This document shows positions 37,501-47,236 of a DNA stretch of 64,000 nt, piece by piece. How positions within the stretch are numbered: position 1 is the stretch's first letter; every line of letters starts with the position of its first letter. Under the pieces are notes generated by a model, which made no database searches, was not told where the DNA came from, and saw only the letters and a list, made by a program, of their open reading frames with translations. Origin of the DNA: Owenia fusiformis (lineage: Eukaryota > Annelida > Polychaeta > Sabellida > Oweniidae); assembly GCA_903813345.2 (NCBI GenBank), contig CAIIXF020000009.1:25954740-26018739 (forward strand), read 5' to 3'. Made by a program: the position numbers and the translations under genes.

Positions 37501-40500
37501 TTACACCAAGAGATTTTTAAAGTTGTTAAAGTTAGATTAACAATTGAAAGTCTAATTTGGAAGATTTGGTGACCACTTAGGCTGAAAACGAAATGTCAAG
37601 ATTAGGACCTAAACAATGTTTTTTCGAAGAATTGGATCAATATTTCTTTTATCCTTATAATTTAACTTCAAAGAAAACATATAATTTTAATGAAAAATGC
37701 TTGAATATAGTCATGGCCAAAGATATGACTGTCTTAAATCATTTGCCATACCACACCTGGTATTTTAGAAAATACAGACAAGATTTTCAAATAAACATCA
37801 ATGGTGCATCGCTACAAACAATGCATCTTTGGTGGTTTGACGACAATGTAAGAAAATATATACATATATAAATTTCATTAAATCTATGTCAGTATATCAA
37901 TTTAAACAAGTAAATCCAAAAAGTCATTTAAAAATCAAGAGGTTGGATTCAATTTTTGTGACACTCTGTATAAGACTAAAGTTGTTGTACCTTAACAAGT
38001 GCAGAACAGTGGCTATGTGAGATGAAATATGAATTCATTTCTTCAGAGGTCATACTCCAGAAGTCAGCTGGCTGCCAACCTGCCAAGAGATCTATCAAGT
38101 CCCCTACACCATTCAGCAACAGCATTGCATATTTCACATCATCTAGCTTCTGCAATGAAAATACTTGACAGATTAACGGATTAACTTTATAAATAAATAA
38201 AATAGTCTTATGCAATATTTTTGTAAAAATATGGGCATATATTTTGTTTGTAATAAACTACATGTAATGAGCAAAACAGTTTGAAATATGTATATGAATT
38301 CTAAATACAGATACTTTTAGCAAGGATAACAACAGGGTGTACTAAAACTGTTATTTTCACCTAAATATTTGAAAATCAAGGATATTGTATCATACCATAT
38401 ACAGTGGATTTTCTTAAATATCACTGCAATGGAAACAAAACAAATGTACCTTTCTAATGGCACGTGGATTTTAGGTACAATTATTTTGCCAACATTAATT
38501 GTTGAGAGTTGGCAGATAAAATTTGGAACTCTTAAATAGGGAACACTTAAAAATCTTGGAAATATGTTTTTCTCCATGCTGGGAACATCAATCCTATTCG
38601 TTTCCTTTATGCTTCACATTTGAAGATATGATATGGAGTGTGAGATTCACTATCATTTCCAAACATCTAGTAGATTCAAAATACATAGAAGCTGACACCC
38701 AATATTGATTATATTGGGTGTCAGTAATTAATACTGTAAAATTGATAATTATTACTGTAAATAAATGTTTTTCAAAACTTATTCAAAATTACAGTAAATC
38801 CTGAGTTAGTGAACACATCTCTCTCAACAGTCAGCATTTTCATTCGGTGAAACCTATTTCCCATTGACTACCATGCTAAAGGACAATCCTGAAGTGAACA
38901 CCTACCCTTCTCAAAACAACTTCCATACCTCTACAAGCTACATACCTGGCCAGCCTTAGCATTATCAATATATCCTTGAACAAGTCCATCGAATTGAGCT
39001 TGAACATATGAAACATGTCTCCAGTATGGGTCCTTCCCACCCATGGAACTAATCATCTTTCTCGTCCATTTGTCTTGGCTATACATGAATGTCTTCAGTT
39101 TCTCAAGGGTTTTGTTTTCTCTGCCTGGTAAAATGAATCCCTCATTGACATTGATGAAATGGTTGTGGATGTGCCTGGAAAATTAAGTAATGAAGTAGTT
39201 TATATGCACTTTGTGTTTCAAACCATCTTAGTATTGCCTTTTTGTGATGGGGGACATTTTATTTATTAATCAATTATTTATTGCAACTCTTGGTAAATTA
39301 TTGTTTACTAAATTATTATTTAGAGGTACAAATGATGAGATAATTATAATGTCAGAACACTATATTCTTCAAGGTTTATAATGCTTGGTCCTAAGTCATC
39401 TCAAATCATTTATTCACAGATTTTAATAAGGCCAACGACAAATGGGAAAATCTGAAGTTTCTAGAAAATCAATCATAATTAGAGTGAAAATTACATATTT
39501 ATTTCAATCAGGCCCGTAGCCAGGGGTTCCCCCTTGTCCAAAATTTATTTCAAAATCATGCAATTTTTCACCATTCAAAGCACTTTTTAAGTGATTTTGG
39601 TCATTTTTTGGACCAAAATTGTCACAAGTGAACCCCCTGGAATTTTTCAAAAAGTCCCCCCCCCCTTGGCAAATCCTGGCTACGGGCCTGTCAATGCTTA
39701 CTTAAATGTTAATGCTGCTTCAATGTACCCAGCAGCAAACATAAACTCTTCAGAGGTTACATTCTGCCCATATCCAGCTTTGATGTCCAGTATTCCCCAA
39801 CCTGATGTTTGTAAACCATCCTTGAAGTAACCGTAAGCAGCGCCTTTGGGATCTGCTACTCCCATTTGTAGTGATGCTTTACCATTCTTCATGTACACTG
39901 TAGCCTTGTTATAGATGCTATTCCCTGAAATGACCCAAATATATATAATTGTTCTATGTTAATACAGGAACTAAGCAACATCAAAAGGGAGAGGTTGTGA
40001 CTATTGTAGTTCTAAAGACACTATAAAGAAGAGATGAGGAATATAATACCAGGTAAACAATGACAAACATTGAAACAGCCCAGGCCCATAGCCAGGATTT
40101 GCCAAGGGGGGGGGTCACTTTTTGAAAATTTCCAGGGGGGTTCACTTTTGACAATTTTGGTCCAAAAATGGCCAAAATCACTTAAAATGTGCTCAGAATG
40201 ATGAAAAACTACATGATTTTGAAAGAATTTTTGGCCATCGACCCCCCCCCTGGCTTACAGGCCTGTAGCCAATAAATTGTTAAAAAACATAAAAATGTCC
40301 AAAATAGCCCAAACATGTATGTCCATCATTTGAAAAATAAATTATCTCCAGATCAGTTGCAACGTAGCATTACACTTATCCCACATCAGGACTGTTTCCA
40401 TATAAACTAAATTTTCAACTTTTAAGAAACCTTCATTGTATAGATCCATGCCAATTATATATATTATATTTTTTCAAAAATACATTAATATTTTAGGTAC

Positions 40501-42791
40501 AAAACACTTGCATATGATTGCTTTTGGTTGTGAATTTTGATGAGAGACAATGTTTTCTATTGTAATTCTTATTTTCAAAAAATATCATAGCTGCATGGAA
40601 ATCCCTAAATTACATAAAATTAATTATCTCAAATATACAAATGTAACTGTGAGCAAAAAAATATGAAAATGCAATAAGGAGATTACTAAGGATCAAAATA
40701 GATGTTGATCTACAAGCATAAATAAATGAATGAGTGAATGTTTGAAAGCCCATATTCCAATATTGTCTAGGGATGATTGGAACCTTTATTCAAACCCGAT
40801 ACTCCATTGCCCTGCATAGATCAATTTGTAACAATATTACTCATATTTTGAAGATTAGAACTACCAATGGAGTACTTGGTCCAAAGAGAATCTTACAGAA
40901 GTATTTTTACTAAATTGTCTCACGCAAGGAAACAGAATATTGAGTTTGAATAAAGGCTGCCAATCCTCCTTGATTGTCTCAAGCAGGACGTCTATCACAG
41001 TAAGTTGTATCAGGTTCTTTTTAGTCCTTTCTAGAGGTTTTTGTTTATTTCAGTATAGGGACTAGCTTGACCTATACTAGCCCTATTTACACTACAAGCG
41101 ACATTTCAAGAAGTCTTAGCTAAAACATTTTAGAAAAATTATGCTGAGTACACCACCATTTTCAAGACGTCTTACGAAATATGATTGAGTTTACACTTGT
41201 TTTTCTAAAACGTCTTAGAGATATGTAGGCATACATGTTAAATGAAAAAACGTTTTGGCCAAGATGTCTTAGGGCTCTAGTGTAAATCCAACAACTGGGT
41301 GTGAGGACGAGCAAAAACCTCCATGACTCATTTATCACAGGCTGGTATCGAAATATTTGTCCGCTGTGACGGAGCATGCTATTTTTCATAAAAACACTAA
41401 GAATACTTCACGATTTATTTTTTAACTCATATGTTTCGTTAAGTACAAAATTTCTTACTCCATGCAATGGATATATCATTTGCAGGTAACTTTCACTTCT
41501 GTTTGAAGTCCAATTACGCTGGGAAGAAAAGCTATTGAAAATGGCGCCGGAGTATCAAACTTCAAAATGTACCATTTCTTGTTTAACTTTCTAATGGCAC
41601 GATATAGTGACACGATAATATTTACACATGGTTTCAGCATAACTATGAAGGTATAAATGAGATGTTTCAATGTATTTGGGCTTTTTAATTCTTTTTCTAA
41701 AAATAATGTTTAATTTTTTTGTCCGCTATGACGGAGCAGTTGCAAATGTAAATTGTGAAAATGCTCCGTCATTACTTCGGTCCAAAGCCTTCTCTATATT
41801 CCGGCTTTGAGGAGGAAGATTGAGCTGCCTTAGTATTATAAATATTGTAAATCATTGTGTCACACGCACAGTAAATATGGCATAATAATATGAAATATAC
41901 CTTTATGTATAGATTTGAAGAACAACAGCTCACACCCCCGTCTGAATCTATTGTTATATTTGATTTCTTTAAGCGAGAATAATTTCAAATTTTATTCACG
42001 TCCAGAACCGGAAGCCATTTTTAGCTACAGCGAGAAAATTTCAACATGTTTCAAACTCCGAAATGAAATTTTGAAATATCTAAATCCAGACAAGCAACGC
42101 TTCATCCTAAATATGATTAATATTCTTAAAAATATTTATAAAATTTATTAAAAATGAGTTCTAGGTGCGTGTAGGTGCGTGTAGCACCTTTTCTAGAGTA
42201 CATACGAAATCAATGAAGTTACGTCTAGCTATAAGCTAGAGACTCGAGTAACTCCGTCACAGCGGACAAAAAATATTAATATTATTTTTTATAAAAAAAA
42301 TTAAAAAGACCCAATGCATTTATATATCATGAATACATTCAATAGATTTTACTCCTAGCGTTATTGGACTTCAAACAGAAGTGAAGGTTACACGCAAATG
42401 ATATATCCATTGCATGGAGTAAGTAATTATCTTTGATAACGAAACATATGAGTTAAAAAATAAATCGTGAAGCATTCTTTGTGTTTTTATGAAAAATATC
42501 ATGCTCCGTCACAGCGGACAAATCTTTCGATACCAGCCTGTGTTTATATATAGTTCAAACTGTAGATGAATTTTACTTTTGTTCATAAATTTTTTCCTTT
42601 TTCTTTAGCTTTGATTGACTTATTGCAGCACAGCACTTGTATTACTATTCATTTTTACAAACTCTTATCACCCTTGATTGCGAATTCGTATGTTTTATGA
42701 GCAATATAACAATTGATTTACCTCTGGCTATACCCAGGACCCAGAGGAAAAGACAGAAACTATAAAACACTTTAAAATTGACGTCTGCCAT
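31543..42791 (-). CDS. PLBD1: Phospholipase B-like 1 (lysosomal or secreted Ntn hydrolase)
   Basis: Ten minus-strand exons join in phase: 42791-42722, 39924-39702, 39174-38946, 38149-37991, 37101-36963, 36520-36320, 33236-33096, 32490-32305, 32098-31992 and 31713-31543. They encode 541 residues, the usual length for the family. Exon 1 encodes a signal peptide ([14 protein letters not shown]). Family landmarks follow: [32 protein letters not shown], the HCSALVK segment, [78 protein letters not shown] and [12 protein letters not shown]. Cys222 of HCSALVK is the expected N-terminal nucleophile exposed by self-cleavage. The GCYDTK motif fits PLBD1 rather than PLBD2. Two introns are mostly transposon. 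The substrate is probably phospholipid acyl chains, as in the family. Confidence 0.96.
34328..34492. mobile_element. Diverged pogo-type MITE nested in copy A
   Basis: It begins CAGTAAAA after TA, ends near CAGGTTTTACAG, and contains GTGTTCACT-like segments as in the cleaner copy at 62217-62377. The right end is degraded. Confidence 0.5.
34895..35670. mobile_element. Foldback MITE nested in copy A, 6-bp duplication
   Basis: This 776-bp near-palindrome starts CACCCTATGCAGACAGAGCC and ends with the inverse, flanked by GATTTG on both sides (34889-34894, 35671-35676). Each arm repeats the GGTGCGGAGC motif. The two arms give matching false open frames on opposite strands. A fragment of the arm recurs near 37300-37380. 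Confidence 0.75.
37593..37871 (+). other. Open frame inside a PLBD1 intron, not a supported gene
   Basis: A 92-codon frame lies antisense within the PLBD1 intron 37102-37990. It has no recognised domain or splice context. I do not call it a gene, but it is the only notable open stretch in that intron. Confidence 0.2.
38794..38940. repeat. Fragment of a pogo-type MITE
   Basis: CAGTAAATCCTGAGTTAGTG followed by GAACACATC and a later GTGAACACC resembles the left end of the MITE at 62217-62377. No right TIR is visible. Confidence 0.4.
39509..39690. mobile_element. Short CAGGCCCGTAGCC MITE beside a PLBD1 splice donor
   Basis: The 182-bp element has inverted ends CAGGCCCGTAGCCAGG and a 5-bp duplication TCAAT (39504-39508, 39691-39695). 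On the minus strand the PLBD1 exon ends at 39702, so the element starts just 11 nt into the intron, next to the donor GTAAGC. Related copies are at 40081-40265 and about 49628-49767. Confidence 0.75.
40081..40265. mobile_element. Second CAGGCCC-type MITE
   Basis: The ends CAGGCCCATAGCCAGG and CTTACAGGCCTG are inverted; the interior shares the G/C runs and the CAAAATTGTCAAAAGTGA-like text of the copy at 39509. Flanks are CAGCC and TAGCC, an imperfect duplication. Confidence 0.6.
40266..41075. other. Intron DNA of PLBD1 without recognised elements
   Basis: AT-rich sequence in the first PLBD1 intron. I see no exon and no clear repeat boundary. Confidence 0.45.
41080..41295. mobile_element. MITE with AGCCCTATTTACACTA ends
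   Basis: The left end AGCCCTATTTACACTACAAG is inverted at the right (GGGCTCTAGTGTAAAT). Several AAGACGTCTTA and ACGTCTTAG blocks lie inside. A fragment of the family is at about 34690-34780. The target duplication is not resolved. Confidence 0.5.
41336..42542. mobile_element. CACAGGCTGG element, copy B, in PLBD1 intron 1
   Basis: The TIRs are the same as in copy A, with TTTAT on both sides (41331-41335, 42543-42547). It is 1207 bp and so has lost most of its interior relative to copy A. The TGTCCGC motif again marks both the outer and inner ends of each TIR. Confidence 0.85.
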
Positions 42792-43019
42792 TTTGAACAG
42801 TCATGTGATTTTTCATAACAAGCAAATTCTAGTCTAACGAATTTCCTCCTATTTATTTTACGTTGATAAGTTATCAATTATAAATACTTTATCTGGGGTA
42901 ATTATAATCGAACTTAAGCACATTTCTTGAATTTAAAAAATTATTAACTGTGTAAATTCTTTCAAGTGGTTTATATGTGTAGGAATTATTTATCTCGTCA
43001 CTTACCCGCCATCTTTGAA

Positions 43020-43026
43020 GAAAAGC
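43020..43026 (-). other. ATG followed at once by a splice-donor-like site
   Basis: On the minus strand AAAGATGGCGG is followed by GTAAGTGA. This is a strong donor only 7 nt after an ATG in YY1-like context, 230 bp upstream of the PLBD1 start. It could be an alternative or non-coding first exon of PLBD1, or chance. Confidence 0.3.
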
Positions 43027-43404
43027 GAAGTTTTGAAAAGTCGACTAAATATATTCCATATATTGGGGCAGTACACGTACAAGTTAGACAATGTAAGTTC
43101 AATATTGTTAATTTTAAATTGTAAACTTTATTTCTTGAAATGTTTTTGCATTGTTTTACAAACGATTCTTCTAAATTTATTAGGAATAATGCACATGTTG
43201 CATTTTTCAATAATTTTTTAATTTCTTGATTCATTCAGATTCTTTGATTCAATTGATTTTAATTGGATAGCCTAGAATCTAGTATTGGGCTACCTTCTTC
43301 CAAGAGCCATCTCCCTGTTCCAGCCTTGCGTAAAATATATATCATCTCATCTCATGTATCCTTTCCTTTATAATTGTGCTCTCACAATAAGTTCTAGTTC
43401 AACG

Positions 43405-43470
43405 TCGTTAAACTCAATAACGGCGTTCTTTACTATTAGGAATTTTCTTGGGGCCGTTATTGAGTTTAAC
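43405..43470. repeat. Short hairpin upstream of PLBD1
   Basis: TAAACTCAATAACGGC at the left is matched by its inverse GCCGTTATTGAGTTTA at about 43454-43470, separated by some 35 bp. Confidence 0.6.
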
Positions 43471-43643
43471 CTCTTTACTATTCTTTCCTTTGATGCAAGT
43501 TCTGGATCCATCGAAACCATTTTGCCGCGATAACATGCAATTGATACTTGACAATAATATAAAAACACATAACATCAAGCGATTTAACACAATATTATTG
43601 TGTTACATGTTCATTTATACTCGTAAAATGAGGCTACACTTAC

Positions 43644-43678
43644 CAATCTCTAAAATGACATTTCCGCATGTCCGTCAT
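43644..43678 (-). CDS. Candidate first exon of an unknown minus-strand gene
   Basis: ATGACGGACATGCGG opens an 11-codon segment (MTDMRKCHFRD plus 2 nt) ending at a good donor, TTG|GTAAGTG. I found no in-phase second exon. An open frame at 43568-43368 lies downstream, but the phase does not join. This is a weak call. Confidence 0.25.
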
Positions 43679-43748
43679 TGTGTCTGTTCGTCTGAGGGTC
43701 CCGGATCGTAAAATTAAACTACAAGCGAAACGAAATTGTTGTCAAATA

Positions 43749-44139
43749 GAGTCCATTTCACTGCTTCATTTCGTCAGTAGAACGGCAAAAATAAGAAATT
43801 GGGAGACCATTGTGCAATAATATATGGAAAAGTATATTCATAATGTACATGAATGACATTTGTATATCTTGGATTGCTTCTAGTTTGGCTTATAAAGTGT
43901 GTGGCCTCTTATATTTGGATGTTTCTCTGCCATGTTATTTTCAATAAGATTAACATGGCTGAAATTCTTCAAATTACAAGACGGCACAGGCTTATTGCAC
44001 AAAAAACTAAAAAATCTGAAATATACAAATGTCATTCATGTACATTATGAATATACTTTTCCATATATTATTGCACAATGGTCTCCCAATTTCTTATTTT
44101 TGCCGATCTACTGACGAAATGAAGCAGTGAAATGGACTC
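43749..44139. mobile_element. TA-flanked MITE, copy 2 (intact)
   Basis: The 391-bp element has GAGTCCATTTCACTGC ends in inverted orientation and TA on both sides (43747-43748, 44140-44141). It is the uninterrupted form of the copy at 22756-23483 and differs from it at only a few positions. Confidence 0.85.
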
Positions 44140-44581
44140 TAGATTGATAATTATTATCGCGATTACTCGCATTAAAAGATAAATTTTGAGGATAACAGGT
44201 ATCTTTGATTGATTTATATAGCGCGTGTATACACGCAAAACAGTTATTAATTGCAAACCTACTGTTTGTAAATGTAGTGCCGCGATGACGGTTAATTTCA
44301 GATACGATTTGCAATTTCGATGTTACCGAAACTGACCGACATTTTCGTTATATTCCAAACCTGTCTCCAATATTTTCGTAATTATGCATCAATAGGGTCT
44401 AAGGGGGATACGGGATGGTGTGTATGTATTCATTTGAGCTCTGATCATTTGTCGGAATCGTCGATTGGCGATCGAAATGTCACTTCGACATCGACATAAG
44501 CGTCCAAGGTCGACATAGAACGACATAGAACTAATACGATGATAAACAAAGAACATACCTTAATTTCCCAACATACTTTTT

Positions 44582-46210
44582 ATGTCCCCATCACATAGTG
44601 TGGGGCAATATTGTCGGCCTAGGCGCGTCCGTCCGTCTGTCCGTCCGTCTGTCTGTCTGTCCGTCCGTCCGTACGTCCGGCAGTTTTCTCCAAAACCGCT
44701 ACCGATATCACCTTCAAATTTTCAGGGATAACTTATGAGTGCATACAGATGTGGACGAAAAAGTTTCAAGTCGATACCTACTTCCTGTCGGCCATTTTGA
44801 AGTCAAATGCTAAAATCCTTGTCTGCAAACTTTAAGAAAAATGGCTTCACTGTTGCTTTTAAAACGTTAACATCCTGTTCAGCTCACTTGATTCTAGATC
44901 TGATTAGGTTTTGGACCTGTTAGCCCAGTCATGGCAGCCATTTTGAATGTTTTAAGAAAAGTTAGCGTGCGATAATACTTTGTATCATATTGAATGGTGT
45001 TTTTGAGTTTTCATACTTAGACTATTTAGTAGGTTTATAAAAAAATTCAGGTGTACTTTATTGTAAAAGCCTATGTTATTGTTAACAGTAGTTATATGTG
45101 CTAATTTTGTAAAAAGAAATCAGCAAAAAAGTATAATCACTTTTTTATTGTCGGCCATTTTGGATTTTTCCATCCTAAAATTTTGTCTGTAAAGTCTTGT
45201 CTATGCGTTTTCAGGCGAACCGATTGGTAGATCATTTTCAGGGATGATTATTAGTATGAAAATCTAGATTTGATTAGTTTTTTGGCATTCTGGGTAAATG
45301 TCAAGGCAGCCATTTTGGATTTTCCGTCCTAAAATCTTGTCTGTGAAGTCTTGTCTACGCGTTTTCAGGCGAACCGTTTGGTAGATCATTTTCAAATTTT
45401 CAGGGATGATTCTTAGTATGAAAATCTAGATCTGATTAGTTTTTTGGCATTCTGGGTAAATGTCAAGGCAGCCATTTTGGATTTTCCGTCCTAAAATCTT
45501 GTCAGTAAAGTCTTGTCTATGCGTTTTCAGGTGAACCATTTGGTAGATCAATTTCAAATTGTCAGGGATGATTCTTAGTATGAAAATCTAGATCTGATTA
45601 GTTTTTTGGCATTCTGGGCAAATGTCAAGGCAGCCATTTTGGATTTTCCGTTCTAAAATCTTGTCTGTGAAGTCTTGTCTACGCGTTTTCAGGTGAACCG
45701 TTTGGTAGATCAATTTCAAATTTTTAGGGATGATTCTTAGTATGAAAATCTAGATCTGATTAGTTTTTTGGCATTCTGGGTTAATGTCAAGGCAGCCATT
45801 TTGGATTTTCCGTCCTAAAATCTTGCCTGTAAAGTCTTGTCTACGTGTGTTCAGGTGAACTGTTTGGTAGATCAATTTCAAATTTTTAGGGATGATTCTT
45901 AGTATTAAAATCTAGAACTGATTAGTTTTTAGGCATTCTGAGCAAATGTCAAGGCAGCCATTTTGGATTTTTCCGTCCTAAAATCTTGTCTGTAAAGTCT
46001 TGTTTTCTGGTTTACTGTTTGACGGATCAATTTCAAATTTTCAGGGATGGTTCTTAGTATAAAAATCTACAGCTGACTAATTTTTTGGGCATTCTTGGTA
46101 AATTTTAAGGTGGCCATTTTGCATTTTCAATTCCAAAATTGTAACAGTAAAGTCTTGTCTACTCATTTTCAGGATAACCATTAGACGGGATCACCCATTG
46201 GTGGGGACAT
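44582..46210 (+). mobile_element. Tandem-unit element family F1, copy 2
   Basis: The head is ATGTCCCCATCA with a GTGTGGGGCA hairpin partner, then a GTCCGTCCGTCTG microsatellite. Five to six units of about 180 bp follow (GGCAGCCATTTTGGATTTTC, TCCTAAAATCTTGTCTGT), and the tail is GGTGGGGACAT. It is the reverse orientation of 24545-26220. Confidence 0.8.
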
Positions 46211-46510
46211 ATTGTACACATTTGTGTTCTTGTATCACTCTTGTTGAGATATGGTTGCATAATCTAACAGAATTTACAGCGAATTTAAATATTTTGTTTT
46301 TCCCCCATTTTATTTTTATATTCTCGTTTCACATCTCGTCTAGTTTTCGATCTCGAGAAGTCGTCTGTAGGGCCTCTGATCGGAACGGTAAGTCATTTTA
46401 TTCAATTTCGTTGATATTCTTACAAAGTTTTAACTAGAATTACAATCCGTGTTAAAGATTACTCCCCAGAGATATTTTATTTCGAAACTTCGTGTGTGGC
46501 TTTGGCTTGC

Positions 46511-46566
46511 ATGGCTACTGGGCTATTCGAAGTGCTGCAACGAGACGAGCCGGATCCACCGGAAGT
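46511..46566 (+). CDS. Candidate first coding exon (MATGLFEVLQRDEPDPPE...)
   Basis: The segment has an ATG, 18 codons plus 2 nt, and the donor AGT|GTAAGTAG. Its codon use (GAGACGAGCCGGATCCACCG) is richer in G and C than the surroundings and looks coding. It is in phase with 47198-47236. It lies inside the hAT-like element, so it may be a captured host exon, a remnant of a transposase gene or chance. No family is recognised. Confidence 0.35.
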
Positions 46567-47197
46567 GTAAGTAGCAGAACAATAACAATGGCGGTTCGCA
46601 TTCAAAGTTTGTTTATTTACTTCTCGATCTCTAACATACATACATATATGCATATAAATCTATAATATCAATATAAAGTACATGCGAGGGGTCGGGATAG
46701 ACAATGTATGCTCATCTAAGTTAACTATTTTTGATTTTTTTTTTCTTTGCCGATTTTTTGTGGAGATTTAATTCCGACAATCGATACTGTCGTCGACCTT
46801 GGGCTTCGACATGTCGACATCAGATTCCATTTCGACCAGAGCTCTAGTATTCATAAGGTATGTATGCATGCTTGAATCACATTCTTTGTGTAATATTACC
46901 ATGGTTTCAGGGTTTAATTAGTTCCGCTTGTCGAAACCTGCGGAACGATTAAATTAACGCATCAAGGGCAAAATGATCATGGAGGTGAGGCCTAGCCGGG
47001 GCCATAAGACATGTCAGATAAGAAACGAGGCCCAGGCTAGGTCTAATGTTGTTGGACTAAATAAGTTCATATCCATACCAGTTTTTAGATACAGTGGGGA
47101 ACATAAAGAATTACTTAAGTAATGAATAATACATGCTGTCGCACATGTAATAAATTCTTACCTCAGTGTATTCAGTGCTCTATTTTCTCTGTCCCAG

Positions 47198-47236
47198 TAA
47201 GTCCAAATATTGTGGAATTTGTGTCCATAATGACAA
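47198..47236 (+). CDS. Candidate second exon with a CxxC motif (KSKYCGICVHND)
   Basis: The acceptor TTTTCTCTGTCCCAG has a good pyrimidine tract. The exon is 39 nt and ends at the donor AA|GTAAGAAC. Joined to 46511-46566 in phase it gives PEV-KSKYCGICVHND, which could start a zinc-binding module. A possible continuation at about 49788-49831 (acceptor CTAATCAG, donor TTG|GTAAGTG) also joins in phase but has a weak acceptor. Confidence 0.35.

Larger units (their letters stand above)
44426..46854. mobile_element. hAT-like element with 8-bp duplication, hosting an F1 copy
   Basis: GTATTCAT occurs at 44426-44433 and 46847-46854, directly outside inverted ends TTGAGCTCTGATC (left) and TAGAGCTCTGGTC (right, inverted). 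The subterminal parts share CAAGGTCGAC and many TCGAC blocks. An 8-bp duplication is the hAT hallmark. The F1 element at 44582-46210 sits inside. The remaining interior, about 46211-46760, holds two donor-like sites and the candidate exon at 46511-46566. No transposase core is visible. Confidence 0.6.

Noticed and set aside
43368-43568. 66-codon minus-strand frame as second exon of the candidate at 43644-43678
   Set aside because: The reading phase does not match the only plausible acceptor (near 43546), and the segment overlaps a hairpin repeat.
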